Origin: Cherax quadricarinatus | Lineage: Eukaryota; Arthropoda; Malacostraca; Decapoda; Parastacidae | Reading direction: 5' to 3' | Length of the DNA: 64,000 bases | Assembly: GCF_038502225.1 (NCBI RefSeq) | Contig: NC_091372.1 | Coordinates: 3,125,617 to 3,189,616, forward strand | Shown here: piece by piece, positions 35,501 to 45,223 of the stretch | Numbering within the stretch: the stretch's first letter is position 1 | Layout of the letters: every line of letters begins with the position of its first letter | Made by a program: the position numbers and the translations under genes | The notes under the pieces: generated by a model | The model's input: only the letters and a program-made list of their open reading frames with translations | The model's database searches: none | Told to the model about the DNA's origin: nothing

Positions 35501-37592
35501 AGTGTACACAGTACTGTACACAGTGTACACAGTACTGTAGTGTACACAGTACTGTAGTGTACACAGTACTGTACGGTGTACACAGTACTGTAGTGTACAC
35601 AGTACTGTAGTGTACACAGTACTGTACACAGTGTACACAGTACTGTAGTGTATACAGTACTGTAGTGTACACAGTACTGTACACAGTGTACACAGTACTG
35701 TACACAGTGTACACAGTACTGTACACAGTGTACACAGTACTGTAGTGTACACAGTACTGTAGTGTACACAGTACTGTACGGTGTACACAGTACTGTAGTG
35801 TACACAGTACTGTACGGTGTACACAGTACTGTAGTGTACACAGTACTGTACAGTGTACACAGTACTATACAGTGTACACAGTACTGTACAGTGTACACAG
35901 TACTGTACGGTGTACACAGTACTGTACGGTGTACACAGTACTGTAGTGTACCCAGTACTGTACGGTGTACACAGTACTGTAGTGTACACAGTACTGTACA
36001 GTGTACACAGTACTATACAGTGTACACAGTACTGTACAGTGTACACAGTACTGTAGTGTACACAGTACTGTAGTGTACACAGTACTGTACAGTGTACACA
36101 GTGTACACAGTACTGTACGGTGTACACAGTACTGTAGTGTACACAGTACTGTAGTGTACACAGTACTGTAGTGTACACAGTACTGTACGGTGTACACAGT
36201 ACTGTACGGTGTACACAGTACTGTACGGTGTACACAGTACTATACAGTGTACACAGTACTGTACAGTGTACACAGTACTGTACAGTGTACACAGTACTGT
36301 ACAGTGTACACAGTACTGTAGTGTACACAGTACTGTACAGTGTACACAGTACTGTACAGTGTACACAGTACTATACAGTGTACACAGTACTGTACAGTGT
36401 ACACAGTACTGTAGTGTACACAGTACTATACAGTGTACACAGTACTGTACAGTGTACACAGTACTGTACAGTGTACACAGTACTGTAGTGTACACAGTAC
36501 TGTACAGTGTACACAGTACTGTACAGTGTACACAGTACTGTACGGTGTACACAGTACTGTACAGTGTACACAGTACTGTACAGTGTACACAGTACTGTAC
36601 AGTGTACACAGTACTGTACGGTGTACACAGTACTGTACAGTGTACACAGTACTGTACGGTGTACACAGTACTGTACAGTGTACACAGTACTGTACGGTGT
36701 ACACAGTACTGTACAGTGTACACAGTACTGTAGTGTACACAGTACTGTACAGTGTACACAGTACTGTACAGTGTACACAGTACTATACAGTGTACACAGT
36801 ACTGTACAGTGTACACAGTACTGTAGTGTACACAGTACTGTAGTGTACACAGTACTGTACAGTGTACACAGTACTGTACAGTGTACACAGTACTGTACAG
36901 TGTACACAGTACTGTACGGTGTACACAGTACTGTACAGTGTACACAGTACTGTACAGTGTACACAGTACTGTACAGTGTACACAGTACTGTACAGTGTAC
37001 ACAGTACTGTACGGTGTACACAGTACTGTACAGTGTACACAGTACTGTACAGTGTACACAGTACTGTACAGTGTACACAGTACTGTACAGTGTACACAGT
37101 ACTGTACGGTGTACACAGTACTGTACAGTGTACACAGTACTGTAGTGTACACAGTACTGTAGTGTACACAGTACTGTACAGTGTACACAGTACTGTACAG
37201 TGTACACAGTACTGTACAGTGTACACAGTACTGTACAGTGTACACAGTACTGTACAGTGTACACAGTACTGTACAGTGTACACAGTACTGTACGGTGTAC
37301 ACAGTACTGTACACAGTACTGTACAGTGTACACAGTACTGTACGGTGTACACAGTACTGTACACACAGTACAGTGTACACAGTACTGTACGGTGTACACA
37401 GTACTGTACGGTGTACACAGTACTGTACAGTGTACACAGTACTGTAGTGTACACAGTACTGTACAGTGTACACAGTACTGTACGGTGTACACAGTACTAT
37501 ACAGTGTACACAGTACTGTAGTGTACACAGTACTGTACACAGTACTGTACACAGTACTGTAGTGTACACAGTACTGTACACAGTACTGTACA
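29521..37592. repeat. GTAC-rich palindromic satellite, left array (8.1 kb)
   Basis: Built from 17-bp units GTGTACACAGTACTGTA and 19-bp units GTGTACACAGTACTGTACA (or ending ACG). It also has a rare 21-bp form and, at the right end, 12-bp CAGTACTGTACA units. Each unit holds the palindromes GTGTACAC, CAGTACTG and often TGTACA. The minus strand of the unit contains no stop triplet in any frame, so very long frames (over 2200 codons of MYTVQYCVH-like repeats) appear by construction and are not genes. Confidence 0.97.
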
Positions 37593-37764
37593 ACACAAGA
37601 ACACAAGAACGAAGGAACACCGCAGAAGGCCCACCGGCCCACGCGAGGCAGGTCCAAGTCCCTACCGGCCTAAGCCAATGCACCCAACCTAGTCAGGTCA
37701 GGTCACATTGACTTAAGGGAGGAACACGGCAACCGACCTGTTAGCACAAGCTATCAGGTCTAAC

Positions 37765-40710
37765 TCACACCCACCCACATCTACTCATGTATTTATCCAA
37801 CCTATTTTTAAAGCTACACAACGTTCTGGCCTCTATAACGGTACTTGGGAGTTTGTTCCACTCATCCACAACTCTATTACCAAACCAGTACTTTCCTATA
37901 TCCCTCCTGAATCTGAATTTTTCCAACTTAAAACCATTGCTGCGAGTCCTGTCTAGACTAGATATTTTCAGCACACTATTTACATCCCCTTTATTTATTC
38001 CTGTCTTCCACTTATAAACCTCAATCATATCCCCCCTAATTCTACGTCTTTCTAGAGAGTGCAGTTTCAGGGCCCTTAGTCTATCCTCATAGGGAAGGTT
38101 TCTGATACATGGGATCATCTTTGTCATCCTCCTTTGTACATTTTCCAGAGAATTTATATCCATTCTGTAATACGGTGACCAAAACTGTGCAGCATAATCT
38201 AAATGAGGCCTAACCAAGGATGTATAGAGTTGAAGAACAACCTGAGGACTCCTATTATTTATGCTTCTTGATATGAAGCCAAGGATTCTATTAGCTTTAT
38301 TGCGAACACTTATGCACTGTTGTCTTGGTTTCAGATTACTGCTAACCAGAACTCCTAAATCTTTTTCGCAATCCGTAATATTAAGATCTACATTATTTAG
38401 TTTATATGTGGCATGGTTATTGTCCTGTCCAACATTTAGAACTTTGCATTTGTCTATATTAAACTGCATCTGCCACTTCTCCGACCACTGCATCAGTCTA
38501 TTCAAATCTTCCTGGAGTGCTCGAATGTCCTCGTCAGAATGAATTCGACGGCCTATTTTGGTGTCATCGGCAAACTTGCCGATGTCGCTCTTTATGCCCT
38601 CATCTATGTCGTTTATGTAGATTGTGAACAGCAGGGGGCCCAACACTGACCCCTGTGGAACACCGCTCGTGACGCTTCCCCACTCTGATTTCTCCCCATT
38701 TATGCAAACTCTCTGCTGCCTATTTGTCAACCATGCCTCTATCCAGGAAAAAATTTCTCCTCCTATTCCATGTGCTTTAATTTTCCTCAATAGTCTCTGA
38801 TGTGGGACCCTGTCAAAAGCCTTACTGAAGTCCATATACACAATATCATATTCATTACCATGATCTACCTCCTCAAATACCTTAGTGAAAAAAGTTAATA
38901 AATTCGTAAGGCAGGAACGCCCCTTTGTAAAACCATGCTGAGATTCGTTGATTAATTTATGCTTTTCAAGGTGGCTACGAACTGCCTCGGCAATTATTGA
39001 TTCCATAAATTTTCCCACTATGGAGGTTAGGCTTATTGGTCTATAGTTCGAAGCTAAGGACCTGTCACCTGTTTTGAAAATAGGTATCACATTTGCCATT
39101 TTCCACTTATCTGGCACCATGCCAGTTTGTAGTGATATGTTGAAAAGATTAGCCAAAGGTGTGCTAAGCTCCTCTTTACATTCCTTTAGAACCCTTGCAT
39201 ACAGTTCATCAGGGCCTGGGGATTTGTTAGGTTTTAATTTATCTATTTGCCTAAGGACCATGTCACTTGTGACCCTAATAGTGCACAGTTTATTATCGTC
39301 CTGTTCTACATAATTTATCATTACTGGAATATCGCTGGTATCCTCCTGTGTAAAAACTGAGAGGAAGTATGTGTTAAAAATTCTACACATTTCCTTATCA
39401 CTGTCAGTGAGCTGACCCGAGGAACTTTTGAGTGGGCCTATCTTGTCCCTGATCTTACTTCTGTATACCTGAAAGAATCCTTTTGGGTTAGTCTTCGATT
39501 CTCTTGCAACTTTAACCTCATAATCTCTTTTTGCTTTTCTAATTCCCTTTTTTATTTCTCTCTTTAACTGAATATATCGATTTCTTAATTGCCCCTCTCC
39601 TCTTTTGATTTGCCTATATATGCCTCTCTTTTGACCAATCAGATATTTTAATCTATTGTTCATCCATTTAGGATCATTTTTGTTTGATCTGATTTCCCTA
39701 TTTGGAACATAATTTGACTGAGCAGCTAGAACTATGCCCTGGAAAGCATCATATCGGCAACCATCACCACCTACCTGACCCCTAGTCAGGTCATTCCAGT
39801 TCAGCCCACCTAAGTAATTTTTCAGTCCTATGAAATCAGCCAAGCGAAAGTCAGGGACGGAGACTTGATTGCCATTATTAGGGGAATTCCATGATATGTT
39901 AAAACTGAGTGATTTGTGATCACTCTCCCCAAGCTCATCATTAACCTCAAGATTATTAATTAGTGTTTCCCTACTGGCAAGAACCAAGTCAAGGAGGTTA
40001 TTTCCCCTAGTTGGCTCTGTCACAAACTGTTTTAAAAAACAATCCTGGATCGTATCAAGAAAGTCACCCGACTCTAAATTTCCTGTCAAATTGCTCCAGT
40101 CAATCTGTCTATAGTTGAAATCTCCCATTAGCACAACATTTTCGTATGTAGATGCCTTACGAATTTCGTCCCATAGAAGTTTACTGCACTCCCTATCAAG
40201 ATTTGGGGCCCTGTAAATCACACCCAAAATTAGTTTTTCTCGGCCCTCGAGAAGCTGTAACCAAACAGATTCAGTGGCTGACGCTTCTAATTTAATATCT
40301 TGTCTAACACAACAATTTAAATTGTCTCTGACATACATCGCTACTCCACCACCTTTCCTGTTGACCCTGTCAGTGTGGAATAATTTATAGCCTTGTATGT
40401 GACATTCAGAGGGCATCTCTCTATCTTTCAGATTGAGCCAGGTCTCTGTTATAGCAATAATATCTATGTTTCCTGCACTTGCAATTAATCTTAGCTCATC
40501 TATCTTATTTCTAACACTCCTGCTATTAGTATAGTAAACCTTAAGGGAGCTAGTCCCTTGCTGCCCTCTGCTGTCCCCCTTTGTTTGCTGACCTGTTCTA
40601 TTGTCTTTATTTATAACTTCATGCTGAGTGCCTTTTATACATTTACTGTTTCCAACCCTAGTGTTGCAACCTGCTTGTTTCCCACACACACCCATACCTC
40701 TATCTTCCAT
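37765..40710 (-). CDS. CR1 ORF2: endonuclease and reverse transcriptase
   Basis: An uninterrupted 981-residue polyprotein for target-primed reverse transcription. The N-terminal APE-type endonuclease (about residues 57-270) keeps its expected catalytic residues: N62 (TNSRSVRN), E89 (TETW), D197 and N199 (MGDFN), D264 and H265 (ESDHKS). The RT (about 480-760) keeps NYRPISLTS (555-563), GFTKGRS, D627 in MDFSKAFD, SGVPQGSVLGP and FADD (713-716). The C-terminal region includes SLVRPHLDYAAQFWSP. The start ATG overlaps the ORF1 stop (TGATG), which fixes the start. No internal stop or frameshift, so the insertion is probably young. Whether it is active cannot be read from sequence. Confidence 0.93.
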   Translation of the reverse strand: MEDRGMGVCGKQAGCNTRVGNSKCIKGTQHEVINKDNRTGQQTKGDSRGQQGTSSLKVYYTNSRSVRNKIDELRLIASAGNIDIIAITETWLNLKDREMPSECHIQGYKLFHTDRVNRKGGGVAMYVRDNLNCCVRQDIKLEASATESVWLQLLEGREKLILGVIYRAPNLDRECSKLLWDEIRKASTYENVVLMGDFNYRQIDWSNLTGNLESGDFLDTIQDCFLKQFVTEPTRGNNLLDLVLASRETLINNLEVNDELGESDHKSLSFNISWNSPNNGNQVSVPDFRLADFIGLKNYLGGLNWNDLTRGQVGGDGCRYDAFQGIVLAAQSNYVPNREIRSNKNDPKWMNNRLKYLIGQKRGIYRQIKRGEGQLRNRYIQLKREIKKGIRKAKRDYEVKVARESKTNPKGFFQVYRSKIRDKIGPLKSSSGQLTDSDKEMCRIFNTYFLSVFTQEDTSDIPVMINYVEQDDNKLCTIRVTSDMVLRQIDKLKPNKSPGPDELYARVLKECKEELSTPLANLFNISLQTGMVPDKWKMANVIPIFKTGDRSLASNYRPISLTSIVGKFMESIIAEAVRSHLEKHKLINESQHGFTKGRSCLTNLLTFFTKVFEEVDHGNEYDIVYMDFSKAFDRVPHQRLLRKIKAHGIGGEIFSWIEAWLTNRQQRVCINGEKSEWGSVTSGVPQGSVLGPLLFTIYINDIDEGIKSDIGKFADDTKIGRRIHSDEDIRALQEDLNRLMQWSEKWQMQFNIDKCKVLNVGQDNNHATYKLNNVDLNITDCEKDLGVLVSSNLKPRQQCISVRNKANRILGFISRSINNRSPQVVLQLYTSLVRPHLDYAAQFWSPYYRMDINSLENVQRRMTKMIPCIRNLPYEDRLRALKLHSLERRRIRGDMIEVYKWKTGINKGDVNSVLKISSLDRTRSNGFKLEKFRFRRDIGKYWFGNRVVDEWNKLPSTVIEARTLCSFKNRLDKYMSRCGWV

Positions 40711-41120
40711 CAGTTTAAAATCATAGGCATTTCACCAATGGCCTTCTCAATCGAGTCTGCAAGTGCTACCACCCCTGCCCCAGAGAGATGAACGCCATCC
40801 CTTGCATACATATCATGTTTGCCATAAAAGTTGTTCCAGTTGTCAATGAATGGGATTGCAAGTTCCTTGCAGTATCTGTCTAGCCAGCAATTTACACCAA
40901 TTGCCCTAGACAACCATTCATTTCCTACTCCCCTTCTAGGCAAGATGCTACATATGATTGGGATCCCTCCCTTAGACTTAATGAAATCTATAGCTGACCT
41001 GTACTTATCTAGCAGCTCTTCTCTCCTACCCTTCCCAATATCATTTCCACCAGCACTGAGACTGATAATGGGCTTGTTCCCATTACCTGACATGATATTA
41101 TCCAGTCTGTTGACAATGTC
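40710..41120 (-). CDS. CR1 ORF1, C-terminal part: SGNH-hydrolase-like esterase
   Basis: About 136 residues of a GDSL/SGNH hydrolase fold, the esterase type of ORF1 protein known in CR1/L2 LINEs. Visible blocks are LSAGGNDIG (block III, with the Gly-x-Asn-Asp oxyanion Asn) and ARDGVHLSGAG (block V, Asp and His of the catalytic triad). The N-terminal block with the nucleophilic Ser is lost to 5' truncation at the satellite boundary, so the product would be inactive. The TGA stop at 40712-40710 shares its A with the ORF2 ATG, pointing to termination-reinitiation. The satellite extends the frame upstream artificially. Confidence 0.85.
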   Translation of the reverse strand, partial: DIVNRLDNIMSGNGNKPIISLSAGGNDIGKGRREELLDKYRSAIDFIKSKGGIPIICSILPRRGVGNEWLSRAIGVNCWLDRYCKELAIPFIDNWNNFYGKHDMYARDGVHLSGAGVVALADSIEKAIGEMPMILN

Positions 41121-42217
41121 ACAGTACTGTAGTGTACACAGTACTGTACACAGTACTGTACAGTGTACACAGTACTGTAGTGTACACAGTACTATACAGT
41201 GTACACAGTACTGTAGTGTACACAGTACTGTACACAGTACTGTACACAGTACTGTAGTGTACACAGTACTGTACACAGTACTGTACACAGTACTGTAGTG
41301 TACACAGTACTGTACAAAGTACTGTACAGTGTACACAGTACTGTAGTGTACACAGTACTATACAGTGTACACAGTACTGTACAGTGTACACAGTACTGTA
41401 GTGTACACAGTACTGTACACAGTACTGTACAGTGTACACAGTACTGTAGTGTACACAGTACTGTACAGTGTACACAGTACTGTACGGTGTACACAGTACT
41501 ATACAGTGTACACAGTACTGTAGTGTACACAGTACTGTACACAGTACTGTAGTGTACACAGTACTGTACACAGTACTGTAGTGTACACAGTACTGTACAC
41601 AGTACTGTACACAGTACTGTAGTGTACACAGTACTGTACACAGTACTGTACAGTGTACACAGTACTGTAGTGTACACAGTACTATACAGTGTACACAGTA
41701 CTGTAGTGTACACAGTACTGTACACAGTACTGTACACAGTACTGTAGTGTACACAGTACTGTACACAGTACTGTACACAGTACTGTAGTGTACACAGTAC
41801 TGTACACAGTACTGTAGTGTACACAGTACTGTACACAGTACTGTACAGTGTACACAGTACTGTAGTGTACACAGTACTATACAGTGTACACAGTACTGTA
41901 CAGTGTACACAGTACTGTACAGTGTACACAGTACTGTACAGTGTACACAGTACTGTACAGTGTACACAGTACTGTAGTGTACACAGTACTGTACGGTGTA
42001 CACAGTACTGTACAGTGTACACAGTACTGTAGTGTACACAGTACTGTACAGTGTACACAGTACTGTAGTGTACACAGTACTGTACAGTGTACACAGTACT
42101 GTAGTGTACACAGTACTGTACGGTGTACACAGTACTGTAGTGTACACAGTACTGTACAGTGTACACAGTACTGTAGTGTTCACAGTACTGTACAGTGTAC
42201 ACAGCACTGTACGGTGC
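41121..42217. repeat. GTAC-rich palindromic satellite, right array (1.1 kb)
   Basis: Same unit family as 29521-37592 and rich in the 12-bp CAGTACTGTACA variant in its left two thirds. Its last units ('CAGCACTGTACGGTG') end about 100 bp before the KDM1A start codon. Confidence 0.97.
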
Positions 42218-42318
42218 TGGTCAACTCTGCCTCTATATTCCAACAACAACACAATAAGGGACGCCACTCGGGGGGGATTTTCACTCTTATTTTTGTTGTG
42301 TATCACAACAAATACAAG
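42218..42318 (+). promoter_or_regulatory. KDM1A 5' UTR / promoter-proximal region
   Basis: The only non-satellite sequence between the satellite and the KDM1A ATG, about 100 bp. It has no TATA box at a clear distance and includes 'GGTCAACTCTGCCTC' and a G-run (GGGGGGG). The start context is ACAAGATGG, with A at -3 and G at +4. Either the transcription start lies in these 100 bp, or the promoter is within the satellite, or an upstream non-coding exon exists elsewhere. The sequence alone cannot decide. Confidence 0.5.
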
Positions 42319-42408
42319 ATGGAGAGTAAAGAGACAACAAACCTGAAGAGACCAGCAGACACAGCAGAGGAAGAAGATGGTAGAAAGGGAAAGAAGAAGC
42401 GAGGAAAG
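42319..42408 (+). CDS. KDM1A: KDM1A (LSD1) coding exon 1
   Basis: The first 30 codons of lysine-specific histone demethylase 1, the FAD-dependent amine oxidase that removes methyl groups from H3K4me1/2 in CoREST-type repressor complexes in the nucleus. The exon starts MESKETTNLKRPADTA and ends GKKKRGK, giving an acidic patch between basic clusters that resembles a bipartite nuclear localisation signal. Donor: AAAG|GTAAAA at 42409, phase 0. On its own this exon is not diagnostic. The assignment rests on in-frame joining to the later exons, which carry the SWIRM domain. This start is chosen because no upstream in-frame ATG exists outside the satellite. Confidence 0.75.
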
Positions 42409-42571
42409 GTAAAAAAAAAAAGGAAATATGTTTCTCATCTGAGTGTTCCAGACGCCGTCAGTTCTCCATTTAATTATGTACATGTTTAGTTATATTTATG
42501 AGAAAAATGCTAGGTTATAGGTAGTTATTATTAGCGTTGATGTGTATTATTGATGACTGTGAGGTTGTTTG

Positions 42572-42780
42572 TGGCTCGGTTGGTAGAGTTTTAAGTTCTT
42601 ACTCTGAGGGACCGGGGTTCGATACCCGGCACGATGGTAAATGTTATAGTAAGTAAGTAAGTAAGTTTATTCAGGTATACACAAATACAGTTACATAGAT
42701 TATCATACATAGCACATATGTGTAGAGAACCTAGGATAACCCAAAAAAGTCAGACAGTGACTTATTTCCATTGGGGTCCT
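42572..42780. mobile_element. Composite of tRNA-like head and inverted SINE 3' body
   Basis: 42572-42640 has an A-box-like 'GGCTCGGTTGG' and a B-box 'GGGTTCGATACCC' on the + strand. 42660-42780 is the SINE 3' body in the opposite orientation ('AGTGACTTATTTCCATTGGGG' is the antisense of its usual end), with an AGTA-repeat tail. The two halves are head-to-head and lead into the tandem array that follows. Confidence 0.6.
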
Positions 42781-43525
42781 TTACTTATACCTGCTGTTTA
42801 CCTAGCAGTAAGTAGGTACCTGAGAGTTACCTTACACCTGCTGTTTACCTAGCAGTAGGTACGTGAGAGTTACCTTACACCTACTGTTTACCTAGCAGTA
42901 AGTAGGTACCTGAGAGTTACCTTACACGTGTTGTTTACCTAGCAGTAAGTAGGTACCTGAGAGTTACCTTACACCTGCTGTTCACCTAGCAGTAAGTAGG
43001 TACCTGAGAGTTACTCACCTTACACCTGCTGTTCACCTAGCAGTAAGTAGGTACCTGAGAGTTACCTTACACCTGCTGTTTACCTAGCAGTAAGTAGGTA
43101 CCTGAGAGTTACCTTACACCTGTTGTTTACCTAGCAGTAAGTAGGTACCTGAGAGTTACCTTACACCTGCTGTTTACCTAGCAGTAAGTAGGTACCTGAG
43201 AGTTACCTTACACGTGTTGTTTACCTAGCAGTAAGTAGGTACCTGAGAGTTACTCATCTTACACCTGCTGTTCACCTAGCAGTAAGTAGGTACCTGAGAG
43301 TTACCTTACACCTGCTGTTCACCTAGCAGTAAGTAGGTACCTGAGAGTTACTCACCTTACACCTGCTGTTCACCTAGCAGTAAGTAGGTACCTGAGAGTT
43401 ACTCAACCTTGCACCTGCTGTTTACCTAGCAGTAAGTAGGTACCTGAGAGTTACTCACCTTACACTTGCTGTCCCTGTTCCCCTAGCAGTAAGAAGGTAC
43501 CTGAGTGTTAGTCACCTAGTCAGAA
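42780..43525 (+). repeat. SINE-derived minisatellite, about 47-bp unit
   Basis: About 15 units marked by 'CCTAGCAGTAAGTAGGTACC' and spaced 47-50 bp apart. The unit is a segment of the tRNA-derived SINE body (compare 'CACCTTGTAGCAAATAGATACC' at about 519). It lies inside KDM1A intron 1. Confidence 0.9.
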
Positions 43526-43544
43526 CTTGGACTGCCAGGCCTAT

Positions 43545-43640
43545 AATGGTTGTCTTCAAATAACTTGTTCTCTCTAGGCTATAATATTGCTGCACACTAA
43601 TGGCCCCTTTCAAGGCAGGTGAAATTGCCGACATGTAGAA
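43545..43640 (+). pseudogene. Tiny LINE-A remnant, sense
   Basis: 'CTTGTTCTCTCTAGGCTATAATATTG' type sequence followed by 'CCCCTTTCAAGGCAGGTGAA', the LINE-A segment LVLSRLEYCC...APFKAGEIAD in decayed form. Confidence 0.6.
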
Positions 43641-43963
43641 TATACATTATGTTTGGGAACAGAGCAAGTGAGGACCAACTAAACATTATGCTTAACAATA
43701 TCTTTATTGCTAAACATAATGAGGGAAAATTCCTGAGTCTGCACCTTGATATCTACCTGAAATTCAACGCCCATATCCAACACACAACATAAGTTTCTAA
43801 AACAGTTGTCATTGTCTCAAAGATATGTTACTATGTACCACAAACAACACTACTTACACTATATTATTCACTGATCTACCCCTACCTCACCTATGCTATT
43901 TGTGTCTGGGGCTCCACAATGACAAATCACCTAAAACCAATAATTACCCAACGAAAAGCTGCA

Positions 43964-44323
43964 AACCATACCACGGGCGGGATTGAACCTGCGGTCAGAG
44001 AGTCTCAAAACTCTAGACCGTCACGTTAGCCACTGGACCAGCTAGCCACAATAAGATTCGTCCAACTAGGTATATATTTCTACACCATAGAAAGGTTAGC
44101 ATAGGCACCACTGTGACCACAAACTTCCATTTGTGGTCACAGTGTTGCCTGTGCTAACCTTCTTATGGTGTAGAAATATACCTAGTTGGACGAATCTTAT
44201 TGTGGCTAGCTGGTCCAGTGGCTAGAGTGACGGTCTAAAGTTTTGAGACTCTCTGACCGCGGGTTCAATCCCGCCCATGGTATGGTTTGTTTGCAATCGT
44301 GTCATTACGATTTCGTGAGTCAT
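43964..44323 (+). mobile_element. Palindromic tRNA-derived SINE inserted in LINE-B
   Basis: A 360-bp insertion flanked by the 11-bp direct repeat GAAAAGCTGCA (43953-43963 and 44324-44334). Two SINE arms of about 160 bp face each other (43964-44123 and 44130-44290) around the short centre CTTCCA, followed by a 33-bp unpaired tail ending at the duplication. The right arm holds A-box 'TAGCTGGTCCAGTGG' and B-box 'GGTTCAATCCC'. The homologous uninterrupted LINE-B sequence is at about 21992-22025. Confidence 0.9.
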
Positions 44324-44909
44324 GAAAAGCTGCAGTGCGAATGATCATACAGTCCACTGCTAGACAACCCCCCCTCCCCCACTCTTCAAAGATGTACTTA
44401 CTATACAAAACTCTCTCCTGATAAACTCCAAGTAAAACATTCACTCATACTTTTGTGCAACCTATGCTAATTCCAACATAAATCCCGACCTGAAGTACTT
44501 TCTTGACAGTTGCAATAGGACTCATAGACACAACACTAGGCAAAAAAAAACCCACTTTGACATCCCCTGTGTCAGGCTAAATTTTTTCAAAAACTCATTG
44601 TACATAAAAGGGCCCAAAATCTGGAACACTCTGCCAGAAATCTCCAGAACCACTGGTTCAGCATTTTTAAAACTACAGTTAAAAGCACCTTATCTCCCAA
44701 ACCTTTTCCAGCCCAACGTAAATACATATGTAAAAACTATACCTGCATTTCCTCAATATCATGAATATAATCAATATATACTTACTCTCAGTATCTGTAT
44801 TCACCTCAAATGTTAATCACTCCATTGTGTCCACCTAAGGTTAATAATCAAAATTGTAATTCTTCCCTACAGAAGTTAACAAAGCCATATAGCATGACCT
44901 AATACAATA

Positions 44910-45223
44910 CAGGTACCATCCAACTTATGACCAGGCTTGGTTCCGACCAACTGGTCGTAAGTCAGAATGGACGTAAGTCCATTTTGACTTACTGAATATC
45001 AACATCATATTATTGTAATGATTTTATTTTATTGTTTTATTTTGGTATTTAATTTTTTACTTTACTTTTTATGCTGTTAGTACTGTATTTTATACTGTAA
45101 GGTTTAGGATAAATAATGTACACAACACAAACAGTTGTTTATTTCCCAGAAATTTGGCATACAAAACATGGTCGTAAGTCGAGTGGTCGTATGTCGAGCA
45201 GGTCGTAAGTCAGATGGTAGGTG
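44910..45223. mobile_element. TA-flanked MITE with GTAAGTC-rich termini
   Basis: TA at 44908-44909 and 45224-45225. The ends are imperfect inverted repeats: left 'CAGGTACCATCCAACTTATG', right (reverse complement) 'CACCTACCATCTGACTTACG'. About 314 bp, non-coding, with several 'GGTCGTAAGTC' subterminal motifs. It lies in the LINE-B 3' UTR. Confidence 0.8.

Larger units (their letters stand above)
37593..41120 (-). mobile_element. CR1-family LINE inserted in the satellite
   Basis: A 3.5-kb antisense element flanked on both sides by the same satellite variant (12-bp CAGTACTGTACA units). It contains the end of ORF1, a complete ORF2, and a 3' UTR of about 170 bp. In element orientation the 3' UTR ends in two copies of an 8-bp TTCTTGTG motif, as in CR1 elements whose 3' ends are short 8-bp repeats. 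The 5' end is truncated inside ORF1. Target duplication cannot be judged in a repetitive target. Confidence 0.92.

Noticed and set aside
29432..36328. Open frame of about 2300 codons on the minus strand, and many shorter ones on both strands (29.4-42.5 kb)
   Set aside because: The satellite unit has no stop triplet in any minus-strand frame, so long frames follow automatically. The predicted peptides are only MYTVQYCVH-type repeats. Not a gene.
42572..42640. tRNA gene
   Set aside because: A- and B-box-like sequences are present but acceptor-stem pairing is not, and it is joined to SINE sequence. The same applies to 409-480, 21050-21122 and 44210-44275.
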